A DNA stretch of 18,300 nucleotides, taken from the NCBI GenBank assembly GCA_035542155.1, contig DATKLX010000128.1, positions 1 through 18,300 on the forward strand, in the 5' to 3' direction. Below, piece by piece: positions 9,582-16,365 of the stretch (positions are counted from its first letter, which is position 1; each line of letters starts with the position of its first letter). The notes beneath the pieces were generated by a model. That model searched no databases. It saw nothing but the letters and a program-made list of their open reading frames with translations, and was not told the origin of the DNA. The position numbers and the translations under genes were made by a program. The DNA is from DATKLX01 sp035542155 (lineage in GTDB: Bacteria > Chloroflexota > Anaerolineae > Anaerolineales > Anaerolineaceae).

Positions 9582-9632
9582 AAGTTCTCCTTCGAAATAA
9601 ATTCGCTATGCTGCGAAGTATAGGGAGAACTT
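9582..9632 (-). promoter_or_regulatory. Inverted repeat over the adaptor 2 ribosome-binding site
   Basis: AAGTTCTCC (9582-9590) and GGAGAACTT (9624-9632) are a perfect 9-bp inverted pair, 33 bp apart. The gene-proximal arm contains the Shine-Dalgarno of adaptor 2. A smaller hairpin (TTCGC...GCGAA) and the -10-like TATACT at 9617-9622 lie between the arms. It could hide the ribosome-binding site in RNA, or be a DNA operator if transcription starts inside it. Confidence 0.4.
9617..9622 (-). promoter_or_regulatory. Candidate -10 box of the exporter operon
   Basis: The minus strand reads TATACT, ten bases past the last half-site of the shared 26-bp element. No good -35 is present at 17 bp; the element itself covers that place, as expected for a promoter that needs an OmpR/PhoB-type activator. 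Predicted start near 9610, leader about 34 nt. Confidence 0.4.
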
Positions 9633-9655
9633 ATTCAAAATTGATTTAGATGTGA
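9630..9655 (-). promoter_or_regulatory. Putative response-regulator binding site upstream of the exporter operon
   Basis: On the minus strand the half-sites TCTAAAT and TTTGAAT are spaced 11 bp apart, one helical turn, as in Pho-box-type sites of OmpR/PhoB regulators. The 26-bp element matches the one at 11825-11850 at 22 of 26 positions. On the plus strand the 11-bp periodicity may continue weakly into the kinase 3' end (ATTGAGT at 9655, ATTTGGT at 9666). Confidence 0.55.
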
Positions 9656-9660
9656 TTGAG

Positions 9661-11061
9661 TTATGATTTGGTTTCTATCGGGAAAGACAGATGGATCGTG
9701 GTACCCTGACCAGGGTTGGATTCAGCCCAGATCTGGCCACCGTGGGAATCGACCAGCGCTTTGACGATCGCCAGGCCGAGACCGCTTTCTCCATTTTCAG
9801 AGTGGCGGGATTTATCCGCGCGGTGAAAACGGTCGAAAATGTAGGGCAGCTCTTCGGCGGGAATACCTGACCCGGTATCCTGGACGTCCAATTCGACCCG
9901 GCCATTCACCGCCTGCGCCGAGAGCTGCACCTTTCCCCCGGATGGCGTGTAACGGAGGGCGTTGGTGATCAGGTTGCCAAATATCTGCATCATGCGCGCC
10001 TCATCCACCTGCAGGGAAGGCAAATCTTCGCGCGCATCGACCTCCAGGGATACCTTTTGCTGGGCAGCCTGGTGCTGGAACAATGCGGCAGCCTGGTCGA
10101 GGACCTCTTTGGGGGATACGGCCTGGGGGTTCAAGGGCAGTTCGCCGGCTTCAGCCAGGGAGAGCATACGCAGGTCATCGACCAGCTTCTGCAGTCGCTC
10201 GATTTCAGAGTAGATCAGGGCCAGGCGCTCGGGGGTTGGGTCGAGGACGCCTTCCTGCATGGCTTCGATGTAACCGGAGATCGTCGTCAGGGGCGTACGC
10301 AGGTCGTGAGCGATATCGGCGGTCATCTGTCGGCGGAGCTGGTTTGACCGGGAAACTTCCTGGCTCATGTGGTTAAATGCCGTGGCCAGCTCGCCGATCT
10401 CATCGTTTGACCTGACCTCCACCTGCTGTTCCAGGTTCCCGGCGGTGATGCTCTGCGCGGCATGGGTTAGCGCTTGCAGCGGTCGAGTCAGCGTACGCGC
10501 CAGGATGATTCCCATGATCAGCGCCACGATCAATGCGCCGATCCCGGTATAGATCAGCGCCTGGCTGGTTCGCTGTAAGAACTGATTTTCCTGAGGGCTG
10601 AACCCCGGGGGACGTTGGGCGACCAGTATAGTGCCCACCTGCTGGCCATCGACCGTGACCGGGGTGCCATTTTTGAGCTGATCAGCAGGTAATTTCGATC
10701 CGGCCGGGAATTGTTCATCGACCGGGACGATCACGGCGCCATCTGCATCAGCCAGCCCCAGAAAATCCCGTGGACCGTGGTCATTCGGAGGTGGATTATC
10801 TGGTCCAGGGCGATATTGACCCGCGGTCTGGGCTGTTTTCACCTGGAGCTCTCGCCAACTTTTATCGACGCCATCCCAGGAACCATTGGCGGCATAGTAG
10901 GCGCTGAGCGTCTGTTCGAGATTGCTGCGCTGCTGGTCGACGATCAATTGACTCAGCCGGTCGGCGCTGGACAGGCGGATGAATACCCCAACCAGTGCGG
11001 CGGTGGTAAAGGCAACGAGCATAAAAGCCAGGGTGATTTTCCAATATATCGATTTAAACAT
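9661..11061 (-). CDS. HAMP-domain sensor histidine kinase
   Basis: A membrane sensor kinase of about 466 residues. TM1 lies at about 10-30, an extracytoplasmic sensing region at about 31-165 (with a Pro/Asn/Asp-rich stretch near 88-100), and TM2 at about 168-190. A HAMP linker follows (about 190-245). The phosphoacceptor His is in DIAHDLRTPLTTISGY (residue 252 from this start). The ATPase part shows the N box NLITNALRYTPSGG, the G1 box DTGSGIP, the F box YIFDRFHRAD and the G2 box SGLGLAIV. All catalytic motifs are intact. The ATG at 11061 lies two bases after the regulator stop. A TTG at 11067 overlapping that stop is the alternative; no ribosome-binding site marks either, so translation is probably coupled. 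It should phosphorylate the upstream-encoded response regulator. Signal unknown. Confidence 0.92.
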   Translation of the reverse strand: MFKSIYWKITLAFMLVAFTTAALVGVFIRLSSADRLSQLIVDQQRSNLEQTLSAYYAANGSWDGVDKSWRELQVKTAQTAGQYRPGPDNPPPNDHGPRDFLGLADADGAVIVPVDEQFPAGSKLPADQLKNGTPVTVDGQQVGTILVAQRPPGFSPQENQFLQRTSQALIYTGIGALIVALIMGIILARTLTRPLQALTHAAQSITAGNLEQQVEVRSNDEIGELATAFNHMSQEVSRSNQLRRQMTADIAHDLRTPLTTISGYIEAMQEGVLDPTPERLALIYSEIERLQKLVDDLRMLSLAEAGELPLNPQAVSPKEVLDQAAALFQHQAAQQKVSLEVDAREDLPSLQVDEARMMQIFGNLITNALRYTPSGGKVQLSAQAVNGRVELDVQDTGSGIPAEELPYIFDRFHRADKSRHSENGESGLGLAIVKALVDSHGGQIWAESNPGQGTTIHLSFPIETKS

Positions 11062-11063
11062 GG

Positions 11064-11750
11064 TCAAAACTGTTTTTGAAAACGATAGCCAACGCCAAAG
11101 ACGGTCTCGACGTACACCGGATTGGCCGGGTCGGGCTCGATTTTGAGGCGCAGGTTGCGAATGTGGACGTTCAGGGTGGAGTCCAGGCCAGTAAAATGGC
11201 TGTCGGTGAGCTGGTCAACCAGGTCGCCGCGGGTGAAAACCCGCCCCGGAGAAGCCATAAAGATCTGGAGCAATGCGAACTCAATGGGGGTCAGCGAGAC
11301 GGGCTCCTCCTTGACCGTGACCATATGGGTGCGCTCATCCAGGGTAACCTCGCCTACCCGATAGATTTTAAACTTATCCTGGTTCTCCTCGCTGCGGCGA
11401 AGGGCCACGCGGATGCGGGCCAATAGCTCGCGCATGCGGAAAGGTTTGATCACATAGTCGTCCGCGCCCAGCTCCAGTCCCAGGACAGCGTCGGTCTCTT
11501 CTTCTTTGGCGGTGATGACGATCACCGGCGTCTGGCGCTCTTTGCGGTACTGGCGGAGAAACTGGTAGCCATCCATAACGGGCATCATGATGTCCAGCAG
11601 AATCAGGTCGGGCTGTTCGTGGCGAGCCGTATAGATTGCGGATTGCCCGTCGACAGCGGTGATCACCCGGTAGCCTTGTTTGCTCAGATATTCCTGGAGG
11701 AGCTGCCGTACGCTGGATTGGTCGTCAACAACAAGAATAGTATTGGACAT
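11064..11750 (-). CDS. OmpR/PhoB-family response regulator
   Basis: A 228-residue two-domain regulator. The receiver domain has acidic pair D9/D10, phosphoacceptor D53 (LILLDIMMP), T80 and K102, all intact. The C-terminal winged helix ends in the family hallmark ETVFGVGYRF, with the recognition-helix segment STLNVHIRNLRLKIE. It is the first gene of the regulator-kinase pair, and the exporter operon follows on the same strand. No clear Shine-Dalgarno precedes the ATG, but the MSNTILVVDDQ start fits the family exactly. The 26-bp repeat-containing element about 75 bases upstream of its start also lies upstream of adaptor 2, which points to autoregulation and control of the exporter. Confidence 0.95.
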   Translation of the reverse strand: MSNTILVVDDQSSVRQLLQEYLSKQGYRVITAVDGQSAIYTARHEQPDLILLDIMMPVMDGYQFLRQYRKERQTPVIVITAKEEETDAVLGLELGADDYVIKPFRMRELLARIRVALRRSEENQDKFKIYRVGEVTLDERTHMVTVKEEPVSLTPIEFALLQIFMASPGRVFTRGDLVDQLTDSHFTGLDSTLNVHIRNLRLKIEPDPANPVYVETVFGVGYRFQKQF

Positions 11751-11824
11751 AGGAATTCAATGAGTATCTGGCACTTCACGCTCAGTAGCAGAGCCAAATT
11801 TTTCTACTAAATAATTATCATATT

Positions 11825-11850
11825 CTTATTTAGATTTGATTTAGAGGTGA
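11825..11850 (-). promoter_or_regulatory. Putative autoregulatory site upstream of the response regulator gene
   Basis: On the minus strand two identical half-sites TCTAAAT are spaced 11 bp apart. The element is 22/26 identical to 9630-9655. A -10-like GATAAT (plus coordinates 11814-11819) lies eight bases beyond the last half-site and no -35 is evident, fitting activator-dependent transcription. The 135-bp gap holds no other recognised feature. Confidence 0.55.
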
Positions 11851-11885
11851 ATAATTTCTAATATATTGTCGTGGGGATTTTTTGA

Positions 11886-12518
11886 TTAACTGGTGTATTC
11901 GACCCGGTAAAAATCGTGCGCACCCCCCGAAACTGCTGTCATCAACTGGTTAAACCAGACTTGAAATTCCACTTCCTGGAACAGCACCCGCCGCTGGCTT
12001 TCCCAGGCTGCTATGCTTTCGGTCTCGATCTCGATCACCGCCTGGAACATTGGCCCGCTGGCGTCGGTGAGGATACGCGGTTTTTGGCCCACCTTAAAAA
12101 ACTCCATTAACCCGCCGTACCGTTGGAGCAACTCGACCGCGCGGCGAATCTGTGACTGGTACGCCCGGTACGACTCACGAACGACCATCATTCCCGGCCT
12201 GGACCAATCTTTGTATTCCCCCTCGACGTTATAATACTCCCGTCGCCCGCCCTCGATAAACAACTGAAACTGGCGGAACCACTCGGAATACCCGGGCGCA
12301 TTGAACTGTTCGCCGCGCAGCGATTCGTGTTCGGCCAAATTCTCAACCACAAACTCGTTAACCAATGTGTACATTTCACCGGAGACATCGGTCAGCACGG
12401 TAAAATGATGCCCGGGCACGATCAGCCGGGGAGCCGGAACGGATGGCCTGGTGAACAGCTCGACGGCCTGATCGATCTTGCCAAATTTCACCTGTAAAAC
12501 GTCGCGAATCTGGATCAT
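11886..12518 (-). CDS. Internally duplicated NIPSNAP-like/dimeric alpha-beta-barrel protein, function unknown
   Basis: A soluble protein of about 210 residues with no signal peptide or TM segment. It is two tandem copies of one ~100-residue unit: LTDVSGEMYTLVNEF...EHESLRG...YSEWFRQF...GGRREYYNVE in the first half matches LTDASGPMFQAVIEI...AWESQRR...FQVWFNQL...GGAHDFYRVE in the second. The alternation of strands and amphipathic helices, and the late aromatic WF.Q...G....FY.VE pattern, resemble NIPSNAP-like ferredoxin-fold proteins; that link is by eye only. The ATG at 12518 gives the expected strand-first N-terminus (MIQIRDVLQVK). A GTG at 12536 is an alternative, and neither has a strong ribosome-binding site. 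It is divergent from araA with a 242-bp gap. Confidence 0.6.
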   Translation of the reverse strand: MIQIRDVLQVKFGKIDQAVELFTRPSVPAPRLIVPGHHFTVLTDVSGEMYTLVNEFVVENLAEHESLRGEQFNAPGYSEWFRQFQLFIEGGRREYYNVEGEYKDWSRPGMMVVRESYRAYQSQIRRAVELLQRYGGLMEFFKVGQKPRILTDASGPMFQAVIEIETESIAAWESQRRVLFQEVEFQVWFNQLMTAVSGGAHDFYRVEYTS

Positions 12519-12667
12519 ATGCTCTTTGCAGCCCACTTTCGATGATTGGATGGCGGTTTCAGTTGCCCATTGATGATATTACAAATAAGAAAACATTACA
12601 ATAGCAGCAAAACCGATCTGTTTCTGGTATTCGTATCCGATCACCTGAAAAGATTCCTTAAAATCCG

Positions 12668-12697
12668 TTGATCTTTGCCAGCGGTCCGTAATAAATT
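12668..12697 (+). promoter_or_regulatory. Weak candidate promoter for araA
   Basis: TTGATC and TAAATT are separated by 18 bp, 64 bases before the araA ATG. The match is modest and several other AT-rich boxes occur nearby. The rest of the divergent gap shows no clear operator palindrome or catabolite-response site that I could pick out. Confidence 0.25.
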
Positions 12698-12760
12698 GAA
12701 CCGCATAATCCGGTAAAATACAGAAAACCAATAAAACTATTCTCCCAGGAGGGAATTCGA

Positions 12761-14266
12761 ATGATCGAGCTGCAACATCAGGAAGTCTGGTTTGTGACGG
12801 GCAGCCAGTATCTATATGGTAGCCAGGCGCTTGAGGAAGTCGCCGAGCATTCCCGAAAGATCGTCGCGGCGCTCTCCAGCTCCGGGAAGTTTCCGGTCAA
12901 AATCGTATTCAAGGCTGTCATGACCACGCCCGAGGCGATCACCCAGCTTTGCCTGGAGGCCAACGCAGCGAAAAACTGTATCGGCCTGATCCTGTGGATG
13001 CACACTTTTTCTCCGGCGAAGATGTGGATCGCCGGGCTTAGCAATCTGAAAAAGCCATTCGTCCACCTGCATACTCAGTTCAACCGTTCCATCCCCTGGG
13101 CGAGCATCGATATGGACTTCATGAACCTCAACCAATCCGCCCACGGAGACCGCGAGTTCGGCTTTATCGGGGCGCGGATGCGACTAAACCGGAAGGTTAT
13201 TGTCGGGTACTGGGAGGATGCTGCGGTTCAGGAACCGCTGGCGGCATGGATGCGCGCCGCCTGCGCCTGGAGCGACTCCCAGGGAATGAAGGTCGCGCGC
13301 TTCGGAGACAACATGCGTGAGGTGGCGGTGACCGAGGGAGATAAAGTGGAGGCTCAGATCCGCCTGGGATATGATGTGTATGGCTACGGGGTGGGCGACC
13401 TGGTCCAGCGCGTCGACCAGGTTCCTGAGAGAGAGGTCGATCGATTGGTTGCGGAGTACGACGAGCGCTATGCCATGGACGACGCGCTGCGGCCGGGAGG
13501 GAGCCAGCGCAACATGCTCTGCACCGCGGCGCGGATCGAGCTGGGGTTGCGCGCGTTTCTCGAAGAAGGCGGTTTCAAGGCGTTTACGACCAATTTTGAA
13601 GATCTACACGGCCTGCAGCAACTCCCGGGATTTGCCGTGCAGCGCCTGATGGCGGACGGGTATGGCTTCGGCGCGGAAGGGGACTGGAAGACCGCGGCGC
13701 TGGTGCGAACGATGAAAGTGATGGGCGCCGGGCTGCCCGGTGGGACCTCGTTTATGGAGGATTACACCTACCACTTTGGCCCGGGTGAAATGAAGGTGCT
13801 CGGCGCACACATGCTGGAAGTGTGCGAGTCCATTTCGGATGGGAATTCCAGACTGGAGATCCACCCGCTCTCGATCGGCGGAAAAGCCGACCCGGTGCGT
13901 CTGGTTTTCAACGTCAAGAGCGGGCCGGCCCTGAATGCCTCGCTGATTGACCTGGGGAACCGGTTCCGGATGATCGTCAACCGGGTGGACGTGGTCGATC
14001 CGGATGAGCCGCTGCAGAAGCTGCCGGTGGCTCGGGCCGTGTGGGTCCCGCGCCCGAACCTCGTGGACGCAGCAGCCGCCTGGATTTATGCTGGCGGCGC
14101 GCACCACACTGGGTTCAGCCAGTCGCTCACGCCAGAGCATATCGAAAATTACACCACGATAACAGGAATTGAGTACCTGCAGATCGATGAGAAGACCGAT
14201 CTGCGCAGCTTCCAGAACGAGCTGCGCTGGAACGAGGCATACTATCATCTGGCGAAGGGATTCTAA
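12761..14266 (+). CDS. araA: L-arabinose isomerase
   Basis: A full-length 501-residue enzyme (E. coli AraA is 500) that converts L-arabinose to L-ribulose, the first step of arabinose use, with a divalent metal such as Mn. The metal and catalytic residues fall at the expected places: E306 (GAEGDWK), E333 (SFMEDYTYHF), H350 (GAHMLEVC) and H449 (GGAHHTGF). The start follows CAGGAGGG with good spacing. It stands alone: no ribulokinase (araB), epimerase (araD), transporter or AraC/AraR-type regulator is next to it, so the rest of the pathway must be elsewhere. A strong terminator follows directly. Family-level assignment is secure. Confidence 0.97.
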   Translation: MIELQHQEVWFVTGSQYLYGSQALEEVAEHSRKIVAALSSSGKFPVKIVFKAVMTTPEAITQLCLEANAAKNCIGLILWMHTFSPAKMWIAGLSNLKKPFVHLHTQFNRSIPWASIDMDFMNLNQSAHGDREFGFIGARMRLNRKVIVGYWEDAAVQEPLAAWMRAACAWSDSQGMKVARFGDNMREVAVTEGDKVEAQIRLGYDVYGYGVGDLVQRVDQVPEREVDRLVAEYDERYAMDDALRPGGSQRNMLCTAARIELGLRAFLEEGGFKAFTTNFEDLHGLQQLPGFAVQRLMADGYGFGAEGDWKTAALVRTMKVMGAGLPGGTSFMEDYTYHFGPGEMKVLGAHMLEVCESISDGNSRLEIHPLSIGGKADPVRLVFNVKSGPALNASLIDLGNRFRMIVNRVDVVDPDEPLQKLPVARAVWVPRPNLVDAAAAWIYAGGAHHTGFSQSLTPEHIENYTTITGIEYLQIDEKTDLRSFQNELRWNEAYYHLAKGF

Positions 14267-14293
14267 AGAAAGAGCTTGAACCACAGAGCACAC

Positions 14294-14340
14294 AGAGAAC
14301 GGAGAACAGTGCTTGAATGACTGTTCTCCGTTCTCTTTTT
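14294..14340 (+). terminator. Intrinsic terminator of araA
   Basis: GAGAACGGAGAACAGT (14295-14310) pairs perfectly over 16 bp with 14320-14335 around a 9-nt loop, extended by one A-T pair, and is followed by TTTTT. It lies 28 bases after the araA stop. The 5' arm is a copy of a dispersed repeat found again at 14814-14829. Confidence 0.88.
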
Positions 14341-14373
14341 CCTCGGAGATCGCTGTGCGCTCAATGGTGATGT

Positions 14374-14769
14374 TTATTGTGGCCGAAACCAGCCTTTTTC
14401 GCCGGCGAACAGCCGATGAACTGACTCCACCAGGAGTGGGTTGGCCTCGTCTTTGAGAAGATAAGCATCCGCGCCGGCGTCGAGGACGCAGCGGATGAAC
14501 TCGGGGCGGTTCTCGCCGCCAAAGGCGATGATCCGAAGGGGGAGATTACGCTCACGCAGCGTTGAAATGATCTGGATCCCGTGGATATCCTGGAAATCCA
14601 GGCCGAGGAAAAGCACGTCGGGGCAGGTATCGACAACAGCCTGGAGCGTGGACGCGCCACTGCCGGCCATGCCGATGATCTGCATTCCATCCTGGTCGGC
14701 AAGCTGGTGAGCGGCGATATCGCGGAATAAAGCATGGGGGTCGGCGACGAGAACGGAAAGTGGCTGCAT
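14374..14769 (-). CDS. Stand-alone degenerate receiver-domain protein (pseudo-receiver)
   Basis: A 131-residue protein with a single CheY-like receiver fold of the NarL/FixJ type and no DNA-binding domain. The scaffold is clear: SVLVADPHALFRD, PDVLFLGLDFQDIHG, LRIIAFGG, AGADAYLLKDE. Key positions are changed. The phosphoacceptor Asp is Gly (VLFLG against the usual VLLLD), the second acidic-pair Asp is Pro (ADP against DDH), and the Thr/Ser switch is Gly (AFGG). The Lys of YLLKD is kept. It therefore probably does not take part in normal Asp phosphorylation and may act by protein contact. The ATG at 14769 fits AAGGA upstream and the promoter at 14851-14879; an in-frame start at 14850 would overlap the end of that promoter. 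No kinase is adjacent. Confidence 0.78.
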   Translation of the reverse strand: MQPLSVLVADPHALFRDIAAHQLADQDGMQIIGMAGSGASTLQAVVDTCPDVLFLGLDFQDIHGIQIISTLRERNLPLRIIAFGGENRPEFIRCVLDAGADAYLLKDEANPLLVESVHRLFAGEKGWFRPQ

Positions 14770-14813
14770 TGAAGGTATCCTTGAAAAAAACGAGAACCGA
14801 GAATCGTACAAGA

Positions 14814-14829
14814 AGAGAACGGAGAACAG
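14814..14829 (+). repeat. Second copy of AGAGAACGGAGAACAG
   Basis: This 16-bp sequence is identical to 14294-14309, so two direct copies flank the degenerate receiver gene about 520 bp apart. The related string CGAGAACCGAGA occurs at 14791 and again near 4509. These look like members of a dispersed purine-rich intergenic repeat rather than transposon ends. Confidence 0.6.
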
Positions 14830-14850
14830 AAAACTGTCAGGTATAGACAC

Positions 14851-14879
14851 ACTATAATTGGGGGAAATGGCGAATGCAA
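14851..14879 (-). promoter_or_regulatory. Sigma-70-type promoter of the degenerate receiver gene
   Basis: On the minus strand TTGCAT, a 17-bp spacer and TATAGT. The predicted start near 14844 gives a 75-nt leader to the ATG at 14769. A plus-strand TATAAT overlaps at 14853-14858 and could serve the divergent L,D-transpeptidase gene, but it lacks a good -35. Confidence 0.5.
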
Positions 14880-14990
14880 GTGAAAGAGGTTACGGAATGA
14901 ACGACCCAACAAAAGTGTAAGTCGGAAACCATTTGGAGTGGGAAAACGTCTAGAGAGTGGACGACCATTCTTACCCCTGGAGTTGGATGG

Positions 14991-16040
14991 ATGCCTGACC
15001 TGGCTGCCGGTTGCTCCCGGCGAGAATTTCTGAGAGGCGCAACGCTGGTTTTCGCCGGCGCGCTGCTGCCTGCTCCAGCGCTGTTCGTCGATGAGACCCC
15101 GATCGCGTTAGGCCGGGTCACCGCCGCGCTGATCAACGTGTACGCCGGACCTTCTTTTTCGGCGAAGCGGATCGGCAAGCAGCTCCGCGACCAGGTCCTG
15201 GACATCCTCGAGATCGTTCAATCGGTGCAAGGGCCGAAAGCGAACCCGATCTGGTACCGGCTCGCCGCCGGCTACGTTCATCGTGCCTACGTCCAGCGCG
15301 TGGCCTACCCGCTGCTAAGCAATCCCATCCCGCGCAGGCTTCCTGACGGGGGCATGGTGGGGGAGATCACCGTTCCCAAGACTACCAGCTTCCATTACAC
15401 ACGGGAGAATGGCTGGCAACCCCTCTACCGGTTATATTACCAATCCGTGCACTGGATTACGTCCCTCGTCGAGGGGCCGGACGGTCAGCCCTGGTACCGC
15501 GTTCTCGATCAGTTGATGAACGCTGAATACCACGTCCCGGCAGGCGATGTGCACCTGATCGACACCCACACCTACTCACCGACCGGCCAGGCGCTGTATA
15601 AGGATCAAAAGAAGATCGTCGTTTCTATAAAAGAGCAGTCGCTCAAGGCGTACTTTGGCGACCTGGTCCTCTTCGAGACCAAAGTATCCTCGGGGGTCCA
15701 CACCGAGCACGTGCCAGAGGGCGAGCTGCCCACAGACACCCCGATGGGAAATTTCCACATCCAGCTCAAAATGCCCTCCCGTCACATGGGCAACGGAAAA
15801 TTAACCGCCGACCCGGCCGCTTACGAGCTGCCCGGCGTTCCCTGGGTGATGGTTTTTCAAAAAGACGGCATCGCCCTGCATGGCACCTACTGGCACGACA
15901 ACTTCGGCAGCCCGATGAGCCACGGCTGCGTCAACCTGCGCAACGCCGACGCCCTCTGGCTTTTCCGCTGGACAGACCCCGAGTACGACCCGCGCGATTA
16001 TTATGCTCAAGGGATGGGGACGCTGGTCCAGGTCGTTTGA
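14991..16040 (+). CDS. Exported L,D-transpeptidase (YkuD domain) with N-terminal SH3-like region
   Basis: A 349-residue exported enzyme. The N-terminus has a twin-arginine pattern, SRREFL (9-14), followed by a hydrophobic stretch to about 32, suggesting Tat export. Residues about 42-105 (INVYAGPSFSAKRIG...GYVHRAYVQ) look like a bacterial SH3 domain that would bind cell wall, with a less clear second segment at about 120-190. The YkuD catalytic domain runs from about 207. Its hallmark HGTYWHDNFG (297-306) is followed by SPMSHGCVNL with catalytic H311 and C313. The family forms 3-3 peptidoglycan cross-links or attaches proteins to the wall. The start is supported by GGAG eight bases upstream. 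It is divergent from the receiver gene and ends just before the thrS promoter. Confidence 0.92.
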   Translation: MPDLAAGCSRREFLRGATLVFAGALLPAPALFVDETPIALGRVTAALINVYAGPSFSAKRIGKQLRDQVLDILEIVQSVQGPKANPIWYRLAAGYVHRAYVQRVAYPLLSNPIPRRLPDGGMVGEITVPKTTSFHYTRENGWQPLYRLYYQSVHWITSLVEGPDGQPWYRVLDQLMNAEYHVPAGDVHLIDTHTYSPTGQALYKDQKKIVVSIKEQSLKAYFGDLVLFETKVSSGVHTEHVPEGELPTDTPMGNFHIQLKMPSRHMGNGKLTADPAAYELPGVPWVMVFQKDGIALHGTYWHDNFGSPMSHGCVNLRNADALWLFRWTDPEYDPRDYYAQGMGTLVQVV

Positions 16041-16045
16041 GACCC

Positions 16046-16073
16046 TTGTCAAAACCAGAAATCCGGATATAAT
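16046..16073 (+). promoter_or_regulatory. Housekeeping promoter of thrS
   Basis: TTGTCA, a 16-bp spacer and a perfect TATAAT. This is the best sigma-70-type promoter in the window. The predicted start near 16080 opens the T-box leader. It lies six bases after the end of the preceding gene. Confidence 0.8.
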
Positions 16074-16079
16074 CTGTAG

Positions 16080-16342
16080 AAATCAAACGCGTTGACCGGG
16101 ACGAGTAGCTGGAAGTCATCCCGCCAGGGAGAGGAGATCGTGAGACTGGAAATCTCCTCCGGGTTGAACCAGCCAAAACCACCCGCGAGCGGAAGCCTGA
16201 ACGGCCTTTGGCCCAATAAGGTGAACGGCTCAACCCCGTTACCGGCTGCAAGAGATGGCTTTCCCGCCTGGGAATGGCCAATCTGGGTGGAACCGCGGAG
16301 AAAAAAACTCTCGTCCCAGTCCTGGGCGAGAGTATTTTTTTT
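16080..16342 (+). promoter_or_regulatory. T-box riboswitch leader (Thr) upstream of thrS
   Basis: The 285-nt non-coding stretch before thrS is a T-box leader that senses uncharged tRNA-Thr. Stem I begins with GACGAGTAG and has a long distal helix (GGAGAT at 16134 with ATCTCC at 16151). Specifier candidates are all ACC, a Thr codon: 16168-16170 in TTGAACCAGCC, and 16178-16183. The T-box sequence GGGTGGAACCGCGG (16285-16298) is canonical and nearly identical to that of B. subtilis glyQS. Its TGGA would pair with a tRNA ending UCCA. The competing terminator follows. Binding of uncharged tRNA should favour the antiterminator and raise thrS expression. Open frames through here are chance. Confidence 0.93.
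16307..16342 (+). terminator. T-box-controlled intrinsic terminator
   Basis: ACTCTCG (16307-16313) pairs with CGAGAGT (16327-16333), and CCCA with TGGG inside, with one bulged T, followed by eight Ts (16335-16342). The antiterminator would use the upstream T-box segment and the CTCTCGTCCC arm in a competing fold. Confidence 0.92.
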
Positions 16343-16365
16343 AAAACACAGGGACGGAGGGTAGC

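Noticed and set aside
13604..14293. 229-codon open frame antisense to araA
   Set aside because: It mirrors a well-supported full-length araA, has no recognisable domain, and is the expected by-product of GC-rich codon use.
14361..14912. 183-codon frame overlapping the receiver gene on the same strand
   Set aside because: The Ser/Pro/Phe-rich translation matches no fold, and the alternative frame carries clear receiver motifs with a promoter and ribosome-binding site.
16092..16364. 90-codon open frame before thrS
   Set aside because: It lies wholly within the T-box leader, whose RNA motifs explain the sequence.
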